Origin: an uncultured Porphyromonadaceae bacterium
Lineage (GTDB): Bacteria; Bacteroidota; Bacteroidia; Bacteroidales; Muribaculaceae
Assembly (NCBI GenBank): GCA_900550395.1
Contig: URSD01000009.1
Location: 1 to 64,000, forward strand
Direction of reading: 5' to 3'
DNA: 64,000 bases
In this document: in pieces, positions 55,687-64,000 of the stretch
How the letters are laid out: the number at the start of each line of letters is the position of its first letter
Numbering within the stretch: position 1 is the stretch's first letter
Made by a program: the position numbers and the translations under genes
The notes under the pieces: generated by a model
The model's input: only the letters and a program-made list of their open reading frames with translations
Told to the model about the DNA's origin: nothing
Databases searched by the model: none

Positions 55687-58167
55687 TTAGCGCTGTTCGG
55701 CGCCGAGGTTGCCCGTGAGACGGGCGAGGATTTTTGCCATTATGGCGTCGATCTGCTTGTCGTTGAGCGTTTTCTCGTCGTCCTGGAGATAGATGGCGAT
55801 GGCGTAGCTCTTCTTGCCGGCTGGCAGGTGCTCGCCCTCGTAGACGTCGAAGAGGCTGACGCCGCGCAGCAGCTTGCGCTCGGCGGCGCTTACCTCGCGC
55901 TCGATGTCGGCCATGCTGACTGCACTGTCGAGCAGCAGCGACAGGTCGCGGCGCACGGCCTGAGTGCGCGGCAGCGGCTTGAACTGCGTGCGGTGGCGTG
56001 CGGCGAAGTCGAAAAGGGCGTCTACGTCAAGTTCGGCAAAATATACGGGCTGATGCACATCGGCGCGGGTAGCAATCTGCGGGCGGACGACGCCCATGGT
56101 GCCGAGTTCCTTGCCGGAACGGGTGGACAGACGCAGCGCCGGACTCATAAGGTCGGTGTCACAACGGGCTGTCTGCACTTCGGCAGCCGTGATGCCCAGT
56201 CGCGTCAGCACATTGTCGACGGTGGCGCGAAGGTCGTAGAACGTCGAGGCCTCGGCCTGATGCTGCCACGAGGCCGCACGGCTGTCGCCCGTGAGCCACA
56301 AGCCCAGACGCTGACCCTCCTGGAAGGGAGCGAGAGGCTTCTCGGCGGTCACTTCCACGCCGGGGCGCAGAGAATAGACGTGGCCGAACTCGTACATGCG
56401 CAGGTCGGGCGAACGGCGGTTGATGTTGCGGGCCATGGCCTGGAGACCGCCGAACAAGAGGGTGCGGCGCAGCACACAGAGGTCCTGGCTCAGAGGATTG
56501 AGCAGGCGCACGCAGCCGTCGGCGCTATGCTCGTCGAGCTCGCGGTAGAAAGCCTCGGCCGTGAGCGAGTTGTTCATTATCTCGCGGTATCCGGCGCCCG
56601 ACAGCTGCTCGCTGAGTACGCGGCGCAGGTCGTCGTCGGCATCGGTGCGTGCCTTCACGCCTATGCTGCTGTGGAGCGACGCGGGCATCGGGATATTGTT
56701 GTAGCCGTAGATGCGCAGCAGCTCCTCGTAGACATCGCAGGGACGGGTTACGTCGACACGATACGTGGGCATTGCCAGCGTCAGCGCGCCTGGTCCGGCC
56801 GGATCGGCCTTGATTTCAAGCAGGGAGAGGATGCGGTCGAGAGTGTCGTGCGGCACGTCCTCGCCTATCGCACGGGCGAATCCCTCGTAGGTAAAGTCGA
56901 CGTGCGCCGGCTCCACAGGCTGAGGATAGATGTCGATGATGTCGCCGCAGATTTCACCGCCGCCCAGCTCCTGCACCATCATGGCTGCGAGCTTGAGGGC
57001 ATAGAGGCAACCGTTGGGGTCTACGCCGCGCTCGAAGCGGAAGCTGGAGTCGGTGCTGAGGCCGTGGCGGCGCGCCGTGCGACGCACACTGGTGGGGTTG
57101 AAGCATGCGCTCTCCAGAAAGATGTCGCAAGTCTGCTCCGTGACGCCGGAGTCGAGACCGCCGAATACGCCGGCCATGCACATGGGGCGCTCGGCGTCGC
57201 ATATCATCAGGTCGGCGGCATTGAGCTTGCGCTCCACGCCGTCGAGGGTGGTGAACGGGGTGCCCTCCGGGCATGTGCGCACCACGATGCGACCTCCGCC
57301 TATGCGCGCGGCGTCGAAGCAGTGCAGCGGCTGGCAGAAAGCGTGAAGTATGTAGTTGGTGATGTCGACGACATTGTTGATGGAATGCAGTCCGATTGTC
57401 TCCAGGCGGGTGCGTAGCCATTCGGGACTCTCGCCTACGCGGACGCCGCGTATGGTGAGGCCGGCATAGCGGGTGCATGCCTGCGTGGCCTCCACCTCGA
57501 CGCTGATGGCACGGGCATCGCCGGGAGTGCCTGCACGGAAGCCGTCGACCGACGGGCGCGTGAGCGTCGTGGGTGTGCTGTGTATGCCCATCCAGGCGTT
57601 GAGGTCGCGTGCCACGCCGTAGTGCGACGCGGCGTCGATGCGGTTGGGCGTAAGGTCCACCTCCAGCACGTAGTCGTCGCTGAGGCCGAAGTACTCGGCT
57701 GCCGGAGTGCCGGGGCGGGCGGCTCCCTCTGGGAGTACTATGATGCCGTCGTGGCTGGTGCCTACGCCGATCTCGTCCTCGGCACATATCATGCCGAACG
57801 ACTCCACGCCGCGTATCTTGGATTTCTTGATCTTGAACTCTTTGTCGCCGTCGTAGAGCGTAGTGCCGACGGTAGCAACAACTACCGTCTGTCCGGCAGC
57901 CACATTGGGGGCGCCGCATACTATCTGCTCGGGCTGCTCGCCGCCGAGGTCGACGGTGGTGACGTGCAGATGGTCGCTGTCGGGGTGCTCCACACACGTG
58001 AGCACCTTGCCTATGACGATGCCGCGCAGGCCGCCGCGGATGCTCTCCACACACTCCACTCCGCCTGTCTCCAGACCGATGGAAGTAAGGGCGTCGGCCA
58101 CATTCTCCGGCGTCATTGAGGCTGGTATGTCGATATATTCTTTAAGCCACTTATATGAAATATTCAT
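55687..58167 (-). CDS. pheT: phenylalanyl-tRNA synthetase beta subunit
   Basis: An 826-residue subunit of the (alpha-beta)2 enzyme. Seen: MNISYKWLKEYIDIPASMTP, the tRNA-binding EMAP-type domain (VEHPDSDHLHVTTVDLGGEQ), B3/B4 editing core (SDDYVLEVDLTPNRIDAASH), B5 domain, and the C-terminal anticodon-binding fold (AVRRDLSLLLDSAVSMADIE, KTLNDKQIDAIMAKI). pheS is not in this window. Confidence 0.96.
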   Translation of the reverse strand: MNISYKWLKEYIDIPASMTPENVADALTSIGLETGGVECVESIRGGLRGIVIGKVLTCVEHPDSDHLHVTTVDLGGEQPEQIVCGAPNVAAGQTVVVATVGTTLYDGDKEFKIKKSKIRGVESFGMICAEDEIGVGTSHDGIIVLPEGAARPGTPAAEYFGLSDDYVLEVDLTPNRIDAASHYGVARDLNAWMGIHSTPTTLTRPSVDGFRAGTPGDARAISVEVEATQACTRYAGLTIRGVRVGESPEWLRTRLETIGLHSINNVVDITNYILHAFCQPLHCFDAARIGGGRIVVRTCPEGTPFTTLDGVERKLNAADLMICDAERPMCMAGVFGGLDSGVTEQTCDIFLESACFNPTSVRRTARRHGLSTDSSFRFERGVDPNGCLYALKLAAMMVQELGGGEICGDIIDIYPQPVEPAHVDFTYEGFARAIGEDVPHDTLDRILSLLEIKADPAGPGALTLAMPTYRVDVTRPCDVYEELLRIYGYNNIPMPASLHSSIGVKARTDADDDLRRVLSEQLSGAGYREIMNNSLTAEAFYRELDEHSADGCVRLLNPLSQDLCVLRRTLLFGGLQAMARNINRRSPDLRMYEFGHVYSLRPGVEVTAEKPLAPFQEGQRLGLWLTGDSRAASWQHQAEASTFYDLRATVDNVLTRLGITAAEVQTARCDTDLMSPALRLSTRSGKELGTMGVVRPQIATRADVHQPVYFAELDVDALFDFAARHRTQFKPLPRTQAVRRDLSLLLDSAVSMADIEREVSAAERKLLRGVSLFDVYEGEHLPAGKKSYAIAIYLQDDEKTLNDKQIDAIMAKILARLTGNLGAEQR

Positions 58168-58210
58168 GGTCGTGAACGATTGATTTCTTGCACAGTTACT
58201 TTAACGACTG

Positions 58211-58218
58211 CAAAATTA
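58211..58218 (-). promoter_or_regulatory. -7 box of pheT
   Basis: TAATTTTG on the minus strand, 44 bases before the start codon. No -33 element at the right distance is clear. Confidence 0.35.
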
Positions 58219-58278
58219 CAAAGAATTTTCCAAAATACACATTGGTATAATGAAAAAGCGCGGAGAGAGGCCTTTCGG

Positions 58279-59982
58279 TTATTTTGTGAAAATGTAAACT
58301 TCCAGCTTGTTGATGACAGCCTTGTCGGGCGCAATGGTGTCGGCATCAACGGCCACGACCGAGACGCGGGTGCGGGCATCGGAATAGGCATCAAACGGGC
58401 TGAAGCGTTCATCGCTGATGTGCATAAGGCTGTCGATAGGGATGCTGAGACTGATGCTGTCGCAGCCCAGCGACACACGGCCACCGACCATCCGCAACCG
58501 GTCGCTGCTCCTCAGCACATTGTGCTCTACCTGAGTAAAACCGTCGGGTATCGCCACGGGGCCGTTCCACCAGCAATAGACCTCGGAAGCATCGACGACA
58601 GCCTCATCCTCATCATCGACAAGCTTCCATGCATACAGCATCCCGTCGGAAGCGACGATGTCGGCCACACGGGTATGATCGTCCCAGCTGTCAAGGTATT
58701 GCAGACGCGAGGCTGTGAGCCGGGCTTCATCGGCAGGCATCCGGGACAGCGCCTCACGTGCCTCCGCCTCGGTCATGGGCATACGGCATCCCGCAAACGC
58801 CTCTTTCACCGAGCTGCGGAGGTAAGAGGTTGTGAGCGACATCACGTTCAGCCCCGGCACGACGGACACCAGAACGAAAGAGCAGGCGAAACTCATTGCC
58901 ACGACGTTGAGGTTGGCGTTGCTATTGACTATCAGCCATATCATCGACGCGAAGGCCCATACGGCGAACAAAGCGACGTAGATGCGCGACGGCGTGGGGC
59001 CGTACTGGGAGAATCTGTAAATCAGGCCTACCGACATCAGCACGAGCAGAGGAAGCATAAGCACCGGCAGCCAGCGGCGGGCGAGTCCGGCTATACGCCG
59101 CGCGCCGGAATTGTAGTCATCACCGACATACGGCTGGAGGCCATAGAGAGAAAGCATCACCACGACAGACAGACCGGTAACCATGGCGACGATGCTGCCT
59201 TGCGGCAGACTCCACTGAATCACGATCTTCAGCGCATACACATAGAGCACCGCCATGTATATGACTACCAGCGGGAGTACCACATTCTTGCACGCGCCGG
59301 CAAAGAAACGGTCCGCGCCGGGATTTGTACCGACTGCACCGGGCCCGGGTATATTAGCCAAAAACACGAGGGCGGGAAGCGCACATGCCAAAGAGCTTAT
59401 GAAGAAAACCATCGGATGGCCTACCCTTACGTCGAAAAGCACACCGACGGAGCCGACTATCATGCTCACTGCTATAGCCATAAGCACGGCAAGGCATAAC
59501 GACCGGGCAACATTGACTATCTGACTGAAGCTGAATGCAAGCATAGAGCGTCGGGAGACTCCGCGGGCAGCAGGCATGAACACGACAGCGACAAACAGCG
59601 CCGTAGCCACAGCCACACGCCCGGCATCGTCGCCCGTCCAGCTGCAATGCGTCAGGATAAGCACGAAATCCACCGCCACTATGGCGCAGACAATCATCTG
59701 CAACACAGACTGACGGCGCATACCGCCGAGAAATTCAGCCCATACGCGCACCACCGACGAAAGCATGGCGCCAAGCGAAGCACACCATATGCCGGCGAAC
59801 CATATTTCATTATCCTCAGGCAGGACTTTCCAGTCGCATAGCCACTCCCACACGGTGCCTGCCAGAATGAAACATACGGCGACGGGGAAACGCCGCCACA
59901 GACTCGCGGCGACAGCACACAGAGCCCGCGGCGACAGGGTGCGCCGCACACGGCCGATAAAGCCTTCAGAATTGCTTTCCAT
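58279..59982 (-). CDS. DUF4153-type integral membrane protein
   Basis: A 567-residue polytopic protein with about eleven or twelve membrane helices in its first 370 residues (e.g. FPVAVCFILAGTVWEWL, MIVCAIVAVDFVLILT, VVLPLVVIYMAVLYVYALKI) and a soluble C-terminal part of about 190 residues. The KIVIQWSLPQG-S block is typical of DUF4153 proteins. Function unknown; likely inner membrane. Confidence 0.65.
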   Translation of the reverse strand: MESNSEGFIGRVRRTLSPRALCAVAASLWRRFPVAVCFILAGTVWEWLCDWKVLPEDNEIWFAGIWCASLGAMLSSVVRVWAEFLGGMRRQSVLQMIVCAIVAVDFVLILTHCSWTGDDAGRVAVATALFVAVVFMPAARGVSRRSMLAFSFSQIVNVARSLCLAVLMAIAVSMIVGSVGVLFDVRVGHPMVFFISSLACALPALVFLANIPGPGAVGTNPGADRFFAGACKNVVLPLVVIYMAVLYVYALKIVIQWSLPQGSIVAMVTGLSVVVMLSLYGLQPYVGDDYNSGARRIAGLARRWLPVLMLPLLVLMSVGLIYRFSQYGPTPSRIYVALFAVWAFASMIWLIVNSNANLNVVAMSFACSFVLVSVVPGLNVMSLTTSYLRSSVKEAFAGCRMPMTEAEAREALSRMPADEARLTASRLQYLDSWDDHTRVADIVASDGMLYAWKLVDDEDEAVVDASEVYCWWNGPVAIPDGFTQVEHNVLRSSDRLRMVGGRVSLGCDSISLSIPIDSLMHISDERFSPFDAYSDARTRVSVVAVDADTIAPDKAVINKLEVYIFTK

Positions 59983-60008
59983 GGTATTTTAATTTATATG
60001 TCAGCCAA

Positions 60009-61226
60009 TTATCGCCCGAAGCGATAGCCCACTCCGAGCATGAGATTGCCGGGATCTCGCCAGCGCAGCAGGCGGTAGCCGGTGCTGAGATAAAGACGCT
60101 TGGTTATAAAAGTCTTGAGAGTGAACGTCTGGTACCAGCCGCGCATGTCAGGACCTCCGGGAGCCCAGATACTGTGGCCCACGCCCACATTTACGGCAAA
60201 TATGGGCATCGTCAGCTCGGCACGCAGGCTCACACCGAGCGAGCAGCGATGGCTGAAAGGCTGACGGTAGAAGCGGGGATCGTCGACAGGAGAATTCGGT
60301 TCGTAATAGGGCGACAGGTTGGCGCAGTCGTCATACTGACCGTCGACGGAGGCGCCGGCGGCAAGCACGGGATTGAAGCGCCACATGGGATTGATATTGA
60401 AACCCGCGACGCCGAAGTGGCCCGGCACAAGCGCTTCGTCCGGTTCGGAGGCGCCGGTGGCGACAGCGCTGTCGAAAAAGCCGCGGCGCCATGCGCCGTA
60501 TGCCGTGACGTCATAAACCATTCCGGGTTCGAAGCCGGTCCAGTCGGCGCGCGAGTCAGGCGCCACAGCCCCGAGGCTGTACGCCACGCCGAGCCGCGCC
60601 CATACGGCGTTGACACCCGGATTGGGATAGTCGGTGTTGCCGTTGGAAAAGTGAGATATTCCCACGCCGCCTACCAGGGTTAAATGCCGGCTTATGCGGT
60701 ATTTGAGAAGAAAATCAATATTTATGTAGGCATTGACCTTCGAGCCGAAACCGTCGATGTCGCTTGAGTCGAACGGGTCGTCGTTGCTTATCTTGCGCCA
60801 GCCGAAGGAGGCACCGAAGTTCCACTCATAATCAAGACTGAGCGCCGGAGTGAGCGACGCTATGCGCGACCCTTGAAGCACATAGAGATTGAAGGGCGTA
60901 CCCGTCAGGCCGTCGGGAGAAAAAGCGGTAAAACCTATGCCCGCGCCCTGATAGGCATGCGGATAGTAACGGTCCCAGTGCGAGCCGCGGGGCATGCGCA
61001 TGGTATAATGGATGTCCCCCGCAAAGGCGGCATTCACCCCGCGGCCGGTGGCGTTCTCGCCACGCAGCATGGACGAAGAACGCAGAACGGGCGCGGCACG
61101 GCCGGAAAGCTCGATACTGTGACGCCAGCGACACTCAGTGCTGTCGGCGTCCGAAGCAACAGCAGCCGATCCACCGACGGCCAGCAGCGATACGACCACA
61201 ATTATGGTCTTAAGGAAGTATTTCAT
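60009..61226 (-). CDS. PagL-like acyloxyacyl hydrolase (outer-membrane beta-barrel)
   Basis: A 405-residue exported protein (signal MKYFLKTIIVVVSLLAVGGS AAVAS) rich in amphipathic beta strands, ending in a C-terminal aromatic-Arg barrel signature (LMLGVGYRFGR). GVGISHFSNGNTDYPNPGVN matches the catalytic His-Ser region of lipid A 3-O-deacylase PagL, so it may trim acyl chains from lipid A. At 405 residues it is more than twice the size of PagL itself, as in many Bacteroidota members. Its first 17 bases overlap the lipoprotein gene upstream. Confidence 0.72.
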   Translation of the reverse strand: MKYFLKTIIVVVSLLAVGGSAAVASDADSTECRWRHSIELSGRAAPVLRSSSMLRGENATGRGVNAAFAGDIHYTMRMPRGSHWDRYYPHAYQGAGIGFTAFSPDGLTGTPFNLYVLQGSRIASLTPALSLDYEWNFGASFGWRKISNDDPFDSSDIDGFGSKVNAYINIDFLLKYRISRHLTLVGGVGISHFSNGNTDYPNPGVNAVWARLGVAYSLGAVAPDSRADWTGFEPGMVYDVTAYGAWRRGFFDSAVATGASEPDEALVPGHFGVAGFNINPMWRFNPVLAAGASVDGQYDDCANLSPYYEPNSPVDDPRFYRQPFSHRCSLGVSLRAELTMPIFAVNVGVGHSIWAPGGPDMRGWYQTFTLKTFITKRLYLSTGYRLLRWRDPGNLMLGVGYRFGR

Positions 61227-62109
61227 ATGTACTGTAGATTCTTACCGGCATTTCGATATTCAGATGTGCGATGAACGAAGTCTCCTCTCCGCCTGCCCTG
61301 ATGCGCACGACGCACTGGAACGAGCAGCACTCATAATCGCACAGCACCTTGACAGCCACAGGCACACCGACAGGGACCTCCATCGACGGCGGCACAGGCG
61401 GGAAGTGGCGTAGAATGACAGGGGTCCAGCCGGACGCGAGCACACCTGTATCACCGGCCAGTTGCCAGTCCCATATGTAGTCGCCAACCGATGGCAAAGG
61501 CACCGTAGCGCCCACGCTGAGGGCGACTTCGGCCAACGGGTCGGTCAGCAGCGGCTCGAAACAATAGACCGACGGAACACCGTCGGGAGCGACAAGATCA
61601 AGTTTGGATTCTGACAGCCCGTTGAGATAATGCACCTCCGACAGCACGTCGGTGCGGGAGTACGGCGGGAATGTGCCCCATGAGTTTAGAGTGTAGTCCA
61701 CGCCAAGCACTTCGACGGTCTCTGTAGGCATAAGGGTTACGTTGACGTAATAACTTGCATAGTCACCGGCTATTATCAGCGTCAGTTCGTATGGTTCCAG
61801 CCCTATGTAGCGGTCGAGGCTCAGATCAAGACCGTGAGAAGTGCGGCGCACACCGGCCCTAAGGGTGGGTTGGTCGATATAATAATAGTCTCCGTCGACC
61901 TGCACCGGCAGCGATGAGGAGCTGCCCAGCTGCCACTCGTCGCCCGACACGTCTATATGGGCCTCTCTATGGGCAGCATCGAGAGTCACCTCCTCAGTGC
62001 TGACGCGCAAGGGCTTGATGAACACATCATTGTCGCAGCCTCCGGCCACTATGCCGAGCAGCATCACAAACAGCGCCGCCGCGATATATTTAATTCTTGA
62101 TTCGGACAT
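61210..62109 (-). CDS. lipoprotein of unknown function, coupled to the PagL-like gene
   Basis: A 299-residue lipoprotein (signal YIAAALFVMLLGIVAGGC, Cys near 25). The mature part looks like two or three all-beta domains (VTLDAAHREAHIDVSGDEWQ; ELTLIIAGDYASYYVNVTLM). No family identified. It overlaps the PagL-like gene by 17 bases and the ATPase gene by one base, so all three are probably translated from one message. Perhaps an anchoring or accessory factor of the barrel protein. Confidence 0.65.
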   Translation of the reverse strand: MSESRIKYIAAALFVMLLGIVAGGCDNDVFIKPLRVSTEEVTLDAAHREAHIDVSGDEWQLGSSSSLPVQVDGDYYYIDQPTLRAGVRRTSHGLDLSLDRYIGLEPYELTLIIAGDYASYYVNVTLMPTETVEVLGVDYTLNSWGTFPPYSRTDVLSEVHYLNGLSESKLDLVAPDGVPSVYCFEPLLTDPLAEVALSVGATVPLPSVGDYIWDWQLAGDTGVLASGWTPVILRHFPPVPPSMEVPVGVPVAVKVLCDYECCSFQCVVRIRAGGEETSFIAHLNIEMPVRIYSTYEILP

Positions 62110-63257
62110 TATTCAGAGGGTAAAAGGTAGTCTATGTAGTTTTCCGGATTCACAACCGCCGACATGCGAACGCTGTAACTCCTGAGGAAACTTTCGGGGA
62201 ATTTTGACGATGTCCTCGGATTCCACTTCAGCTCGAAAAGATTCATCTTACCGTCTATTTCCTCAATGAAATCTATTTCCTGCTGTGAAGTAGTGCGCCA
62301 GAAATAGTAATTCGGGCTGATACCGAGATAGGCATTACGCTTGATACGCTCCATGATAAAGAAGTTCTCCCATAGCGCACCCATGTCGGTACGCAGACCC
62401 GGTTCAGCAAAATTCTTGATTATCGCATTCCTGATGCCGGTGTCATAGAAATATATCTTTTTCGACTTCTTGAGCTCGTTACGCAGATTGCGGCTCAACG
62501 CACCGAGGCGTCTGACGACGAAACATTTCTCAAGCAGGTCAATGTATTTTTCCACAGTACGCGGATCGCTGCCCACCGTCTGAGCCACCTCGCTGTACGA
62601 CACTTCACTTCCCACCTGCAAAGCAAGCGCTACGAGAAGTTTATCAAGTATTACCGGACGCCGTACGCCATCCATTTCCAATATATCCTTATACAGATAG
62701 CTGCCGGCAAGGCCGGTCAGGAGTTCGAGTGCCTCATCTGGATGCGTCAGGATCTCCGGATAACTGCCATAAATAAGCCTTGGGATAAACAGATCAGACA
62801 CACAGCTCAAGCCGCCGGTGTCGAGCAGTTCGCCCGTCGATACCGGATACATAAAATACTCGTACTTCCGTCCCGTAAGCGGCTCGTTAATCGCCGACTG
62901 CAAATCAAGCGAACTACTGCCGGTGACTAAAATCTGCACGTCGGGGAAATTTTCCACAAGGCGTTTAATCGTCAGACCAATGCTGTCGACACGTTGCGCT
63001 TCGTCTATGATAACCGTCTTGTAATCGGCGACCAAAAGTCGCATTTTCGCGGTCGACAAAGATGTCAGCATCAGGCGGACGTCCGGATCGTCGCAATTAA
63101 GCATTAGAGCGTTCAGCCCATTTTCCTCGTCGAGCATTCGGAACAGAGTGGACTTACCCACCTGCCTCGGACCGATTAGTATGATGGCCTTGCCCTTGAA
63201 CATTCTTGCGGCCACAAGCGAATACAGCTTGCGCCTTATGGATTTTATCGCAGTCAT
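62109..63257 (-). CDS. AAA family ATPase with DUF4143 C-terminal domain
   Basis: A 382-residue cytoplasmic protein. Walker A GPRQVGKST (about 29-37), Walker B TVIIDEAQR (about 81-89), sensor region ILVTGSSSLDLQS; the C-terminal DUF4143 part starts near 200 (EVSYSEVAQTVGSDPRTVEK, a winged-helix-like stretch) and continues with FYDTGIRNAIIKNF, LWENFFIMERIKR and a nuclease-like core (YYFWRTTSQQEIDFIEEIDG, LFELKWN) resembling a DExK-type fold. The wide family has no settled role. Two tandem palindromes lie over its promoter. Confidence 0.87.
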   Translation of the reverse strand: MTAIKSIRRKLYSLVAARMFKGKAIILIGPRQVGKSTLFRMLDEENGLNALMLNCDDPDVRLMLTSLSTAKMRLLVADYKTVIIDEAQRVDSIGLTIKRLVENFPDVQILVTGSSSLDLQSAINEPLTGRKYEYFMYPVSTGELLDTGGLSCVSDLFIPRLIYGSYPEILTHPDEALELLTGLAGSYLYKDILEMDGVRRPVILDKLLVALALQVGSEVSYSEVAQTVGSDPRTVEKYIDLLEKCFVVRRLGALSRNLRNELKKSKKIYFYDTGIRNAIIKNFAEPGLRTDMGALWENFFIMERIKRNAYLGISPNYYFWRTTSQQEIDFIEEIDGKMNLFELKWNPRTSSKFPESFLRSYSVRMSAVVNPENYIDYLLPSE

Positions 63258-63265
63258 ATCAAGGG

Positions 63266-63297
63266 CAAAAATATTAAAAAGATTGGCCTAATCCAAA
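63266..63297 (-). promoter_or_regulatory. promoter of the ATPase-lipoprotein-hydrolase run
   Basis: On the minus strand TTTG (63294-63297), 20 nt, TATTTTTG (63266-63273), 8 bases before the ATG. The TTTG lies within the first of two palindromes, so a protein bound there would cover the -33 element. Confidence 0.6.
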
Positions 63298-63352
63298 AAT
63301 ATCATGATTTTTTTGGATTACAATCCAAAATTATCAATGATTTTTTGGATTA
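63289..63352. repeat. two tandem 32-bp palindromes, likely operator sites
   Basis: Copies at 63289-63320 and 63321-63352, directly abutting. Each has arms AATCCAAAA / TTTTGGATT around an AT-rich core containing ATCATGAT or ATCAATGAT; seven positions differ between the copies at most. They fill almost all of the space between ychF and the ATPase gene. Confidence 0.85.
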
Positions 63353-63360
63353 GCGCGATT

Positions 63361-64000
63361 TCAGACATTAAAGCGGAAGTGCATGATGTCGCCGTCCTGA
63401 ACCACGTAGTCCTTGCCTTCGACCCCGAGGCGGCCGGCCTCGCGCACGGCGTTTTCACCTCCGAGCGAGACATAGTCGTCGTACTTTATCACCTCGGCAC
63501 GTATGAAGCCCTTCTCGAAGTCGGTGTGTATGATGCCGGCGCAGCGCGGAGCCTTGCTGCCGCGTATGAAAGTCCAGGCGCGCACCTCGTCGGCGCCTGC
63601 GGTAAAGAACGTCTGGAGGTCAAGCAAAGCATACGCCGCACGGATAAGGCGCGATACACCGCTTTCCTCCAGGCCTATGCTCTCCAGAAACTCACGGCGC
63701 TCCTCGTAGGTGTCGAGTTCGGCAATCTCGCTCTCGGTCTGCGCGGCGATAATCATCAGCGATGCGCCCTCTGCGGCAATGGCCTCGCGCACGGAATCGA
63801 CATAGGCATTGCCGTCCACAGCCGATGCGTCGTCGACGTTGCACACGTACAGAACGGGCTTGGACGTCAGCAGGAAAAGCTCGCGGACGAAGCGTAGCTC
63901 GTCCGGCGTCTCAAACACGACGCTGCGCGCCGGCTTACCCTGCTCGAGAGCGTCGTGAATGCGCTGCAGCACGTCGGCCTGCATGCGGGCTGTCTTGTCG
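63361..64000 (-). CDS. ychF: YchF/Obg-like GTPase-family ATPase, C-terminal part
   Basis: The 3' part of ychF, about 213 residues, running off the right edge of the window; it reads on through DKTARMQADVLQRI with no start inside. Seen: KPVLYVCNVDDASAVDGNAY, LIRAAYALLDLQTFFTAGAD, EVRAWTFIRGSKAPRCAGII HTDFEKGFIRAEVI, and the C-terminal TGS-like part (VEGKDYVVQDGDIMHFRFNV). A ribosome-associated ATPase tied to stress response. The P-loop part is outside the window. Confidence 0.95.
   Translation of the reverse strand, partial: DKTARMQADVLQRIHDALEQGKPARSVVFETPDELRFVRELFLLTSKPVLYVCNVDDASAVDGNAYVDSVREAIAAEGASLMIIAAQTESEIAELDTYEERREFLESIGLEESGVSRLIRAAYALLDLQTFFTAGADEVRAWTFIRGSKAPRCAGIIHTDFEKGFIRAEVIKYDDYVSLGGENAVREAGRLGVEGKDYVVQDGDIMHFRFNV

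Noticed and set aside
63289..63352. Reading the tandem palindromes as the ychF terminator only
   Set aside because: Two same-length copies abutting each other and covering the next gene's -33 box fit operators better, though a share in termination cannot be excluded.

Overview
The window looks like chromosome of a Bacteroidales bacterium, probably Muribaculaceae-like (order fairly sure; family a guess). Reasons: most transcription units have the Bacteroidota promoter form TTTG-N19/20-TAnnTTTG rather than -35/-10 boxes; there are DUF4270, LptE, GldB-like, DsbD-alpha and PagL-type acyloxyacyl hydrolase genes of Bacteroidota type; two secreted glycosidases end in type-IX-secretion-like tails; composition is GC-rich.

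Layout. 1-707: gene-free, with a structured dispersed repeat (R1), a second repeat (R2) and a possible small RNA with its own promoter and terminator. 708-3386: a D-Ala-D-Ala dipeptidase, a lipoprotein and a secreted protein of unknown function. 3385-4000: a decayed IS5-type element sitting exactly in the shared stop codons of two convergent genes. 4000-9513 (minus): FeoB-associated small protein, topB, mazG, dsbD and a free-standing DsbD-alpha protein. 9675-12010 (plus): a GT5-like half protein, a DUF4270 lipoprotein and tRNA-Thr. 12201-19075 (minus): two GH3 glycosidases, a CE1-like esterase and, oddly, bioB, in one close-packed run.

19432-37707 (minus) is one continuous translation locus: rpsL-rpsG-fusA-rpsJ-rplCDWB-rpsS-rplV-rpsC-rplP-rpmC-rpsQ-rplNXE-rpsN-rpsH-rplFR-rpsE-rpmD-rplO-secY-map-infA-rpmJ-rpsMKD-rpoA-rplQ. 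A strong promoter lies upstream of rpsL and a perfect terminator hairpin follows rplQ. A 269-base structured leader precedes rpsD. The locus is bounded upstream by R2 and tRNA-Val, not by rpoBC.

38360-49657 is an accessory carbohydrate region without SusC/SusD: GldB-like lipoprotein, GH13, a 1300-residue GH95 protein with N-terminal modules, and GH127/146. Between the last two lies a roughly 260-nt structured RNA candidate (46178-46437) with promoter, long-range helices and terminator. A complete, MITE-like R1 copy (48501-48873) follows. 49795-58167 returns to housekeeping: ROK kinase, tpx, an envelope operon (sigma-54 activator, lptE, acyltransferase), yebC and pheT. 58279-64000: DUF4153 membrane protein, PagL-like hydrolase, lipoprotein, an AAA/DUF4143 ATPase preceded by two tandem 32-bp palindromes over its promoter, and the 3' part of ychF running off the edge.

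Most promising undescribed items: the 46.2-46.4 kb RNA, the R1/R2 elements and the 521-583 small RNA, and the palindrome-controlled ATPase.
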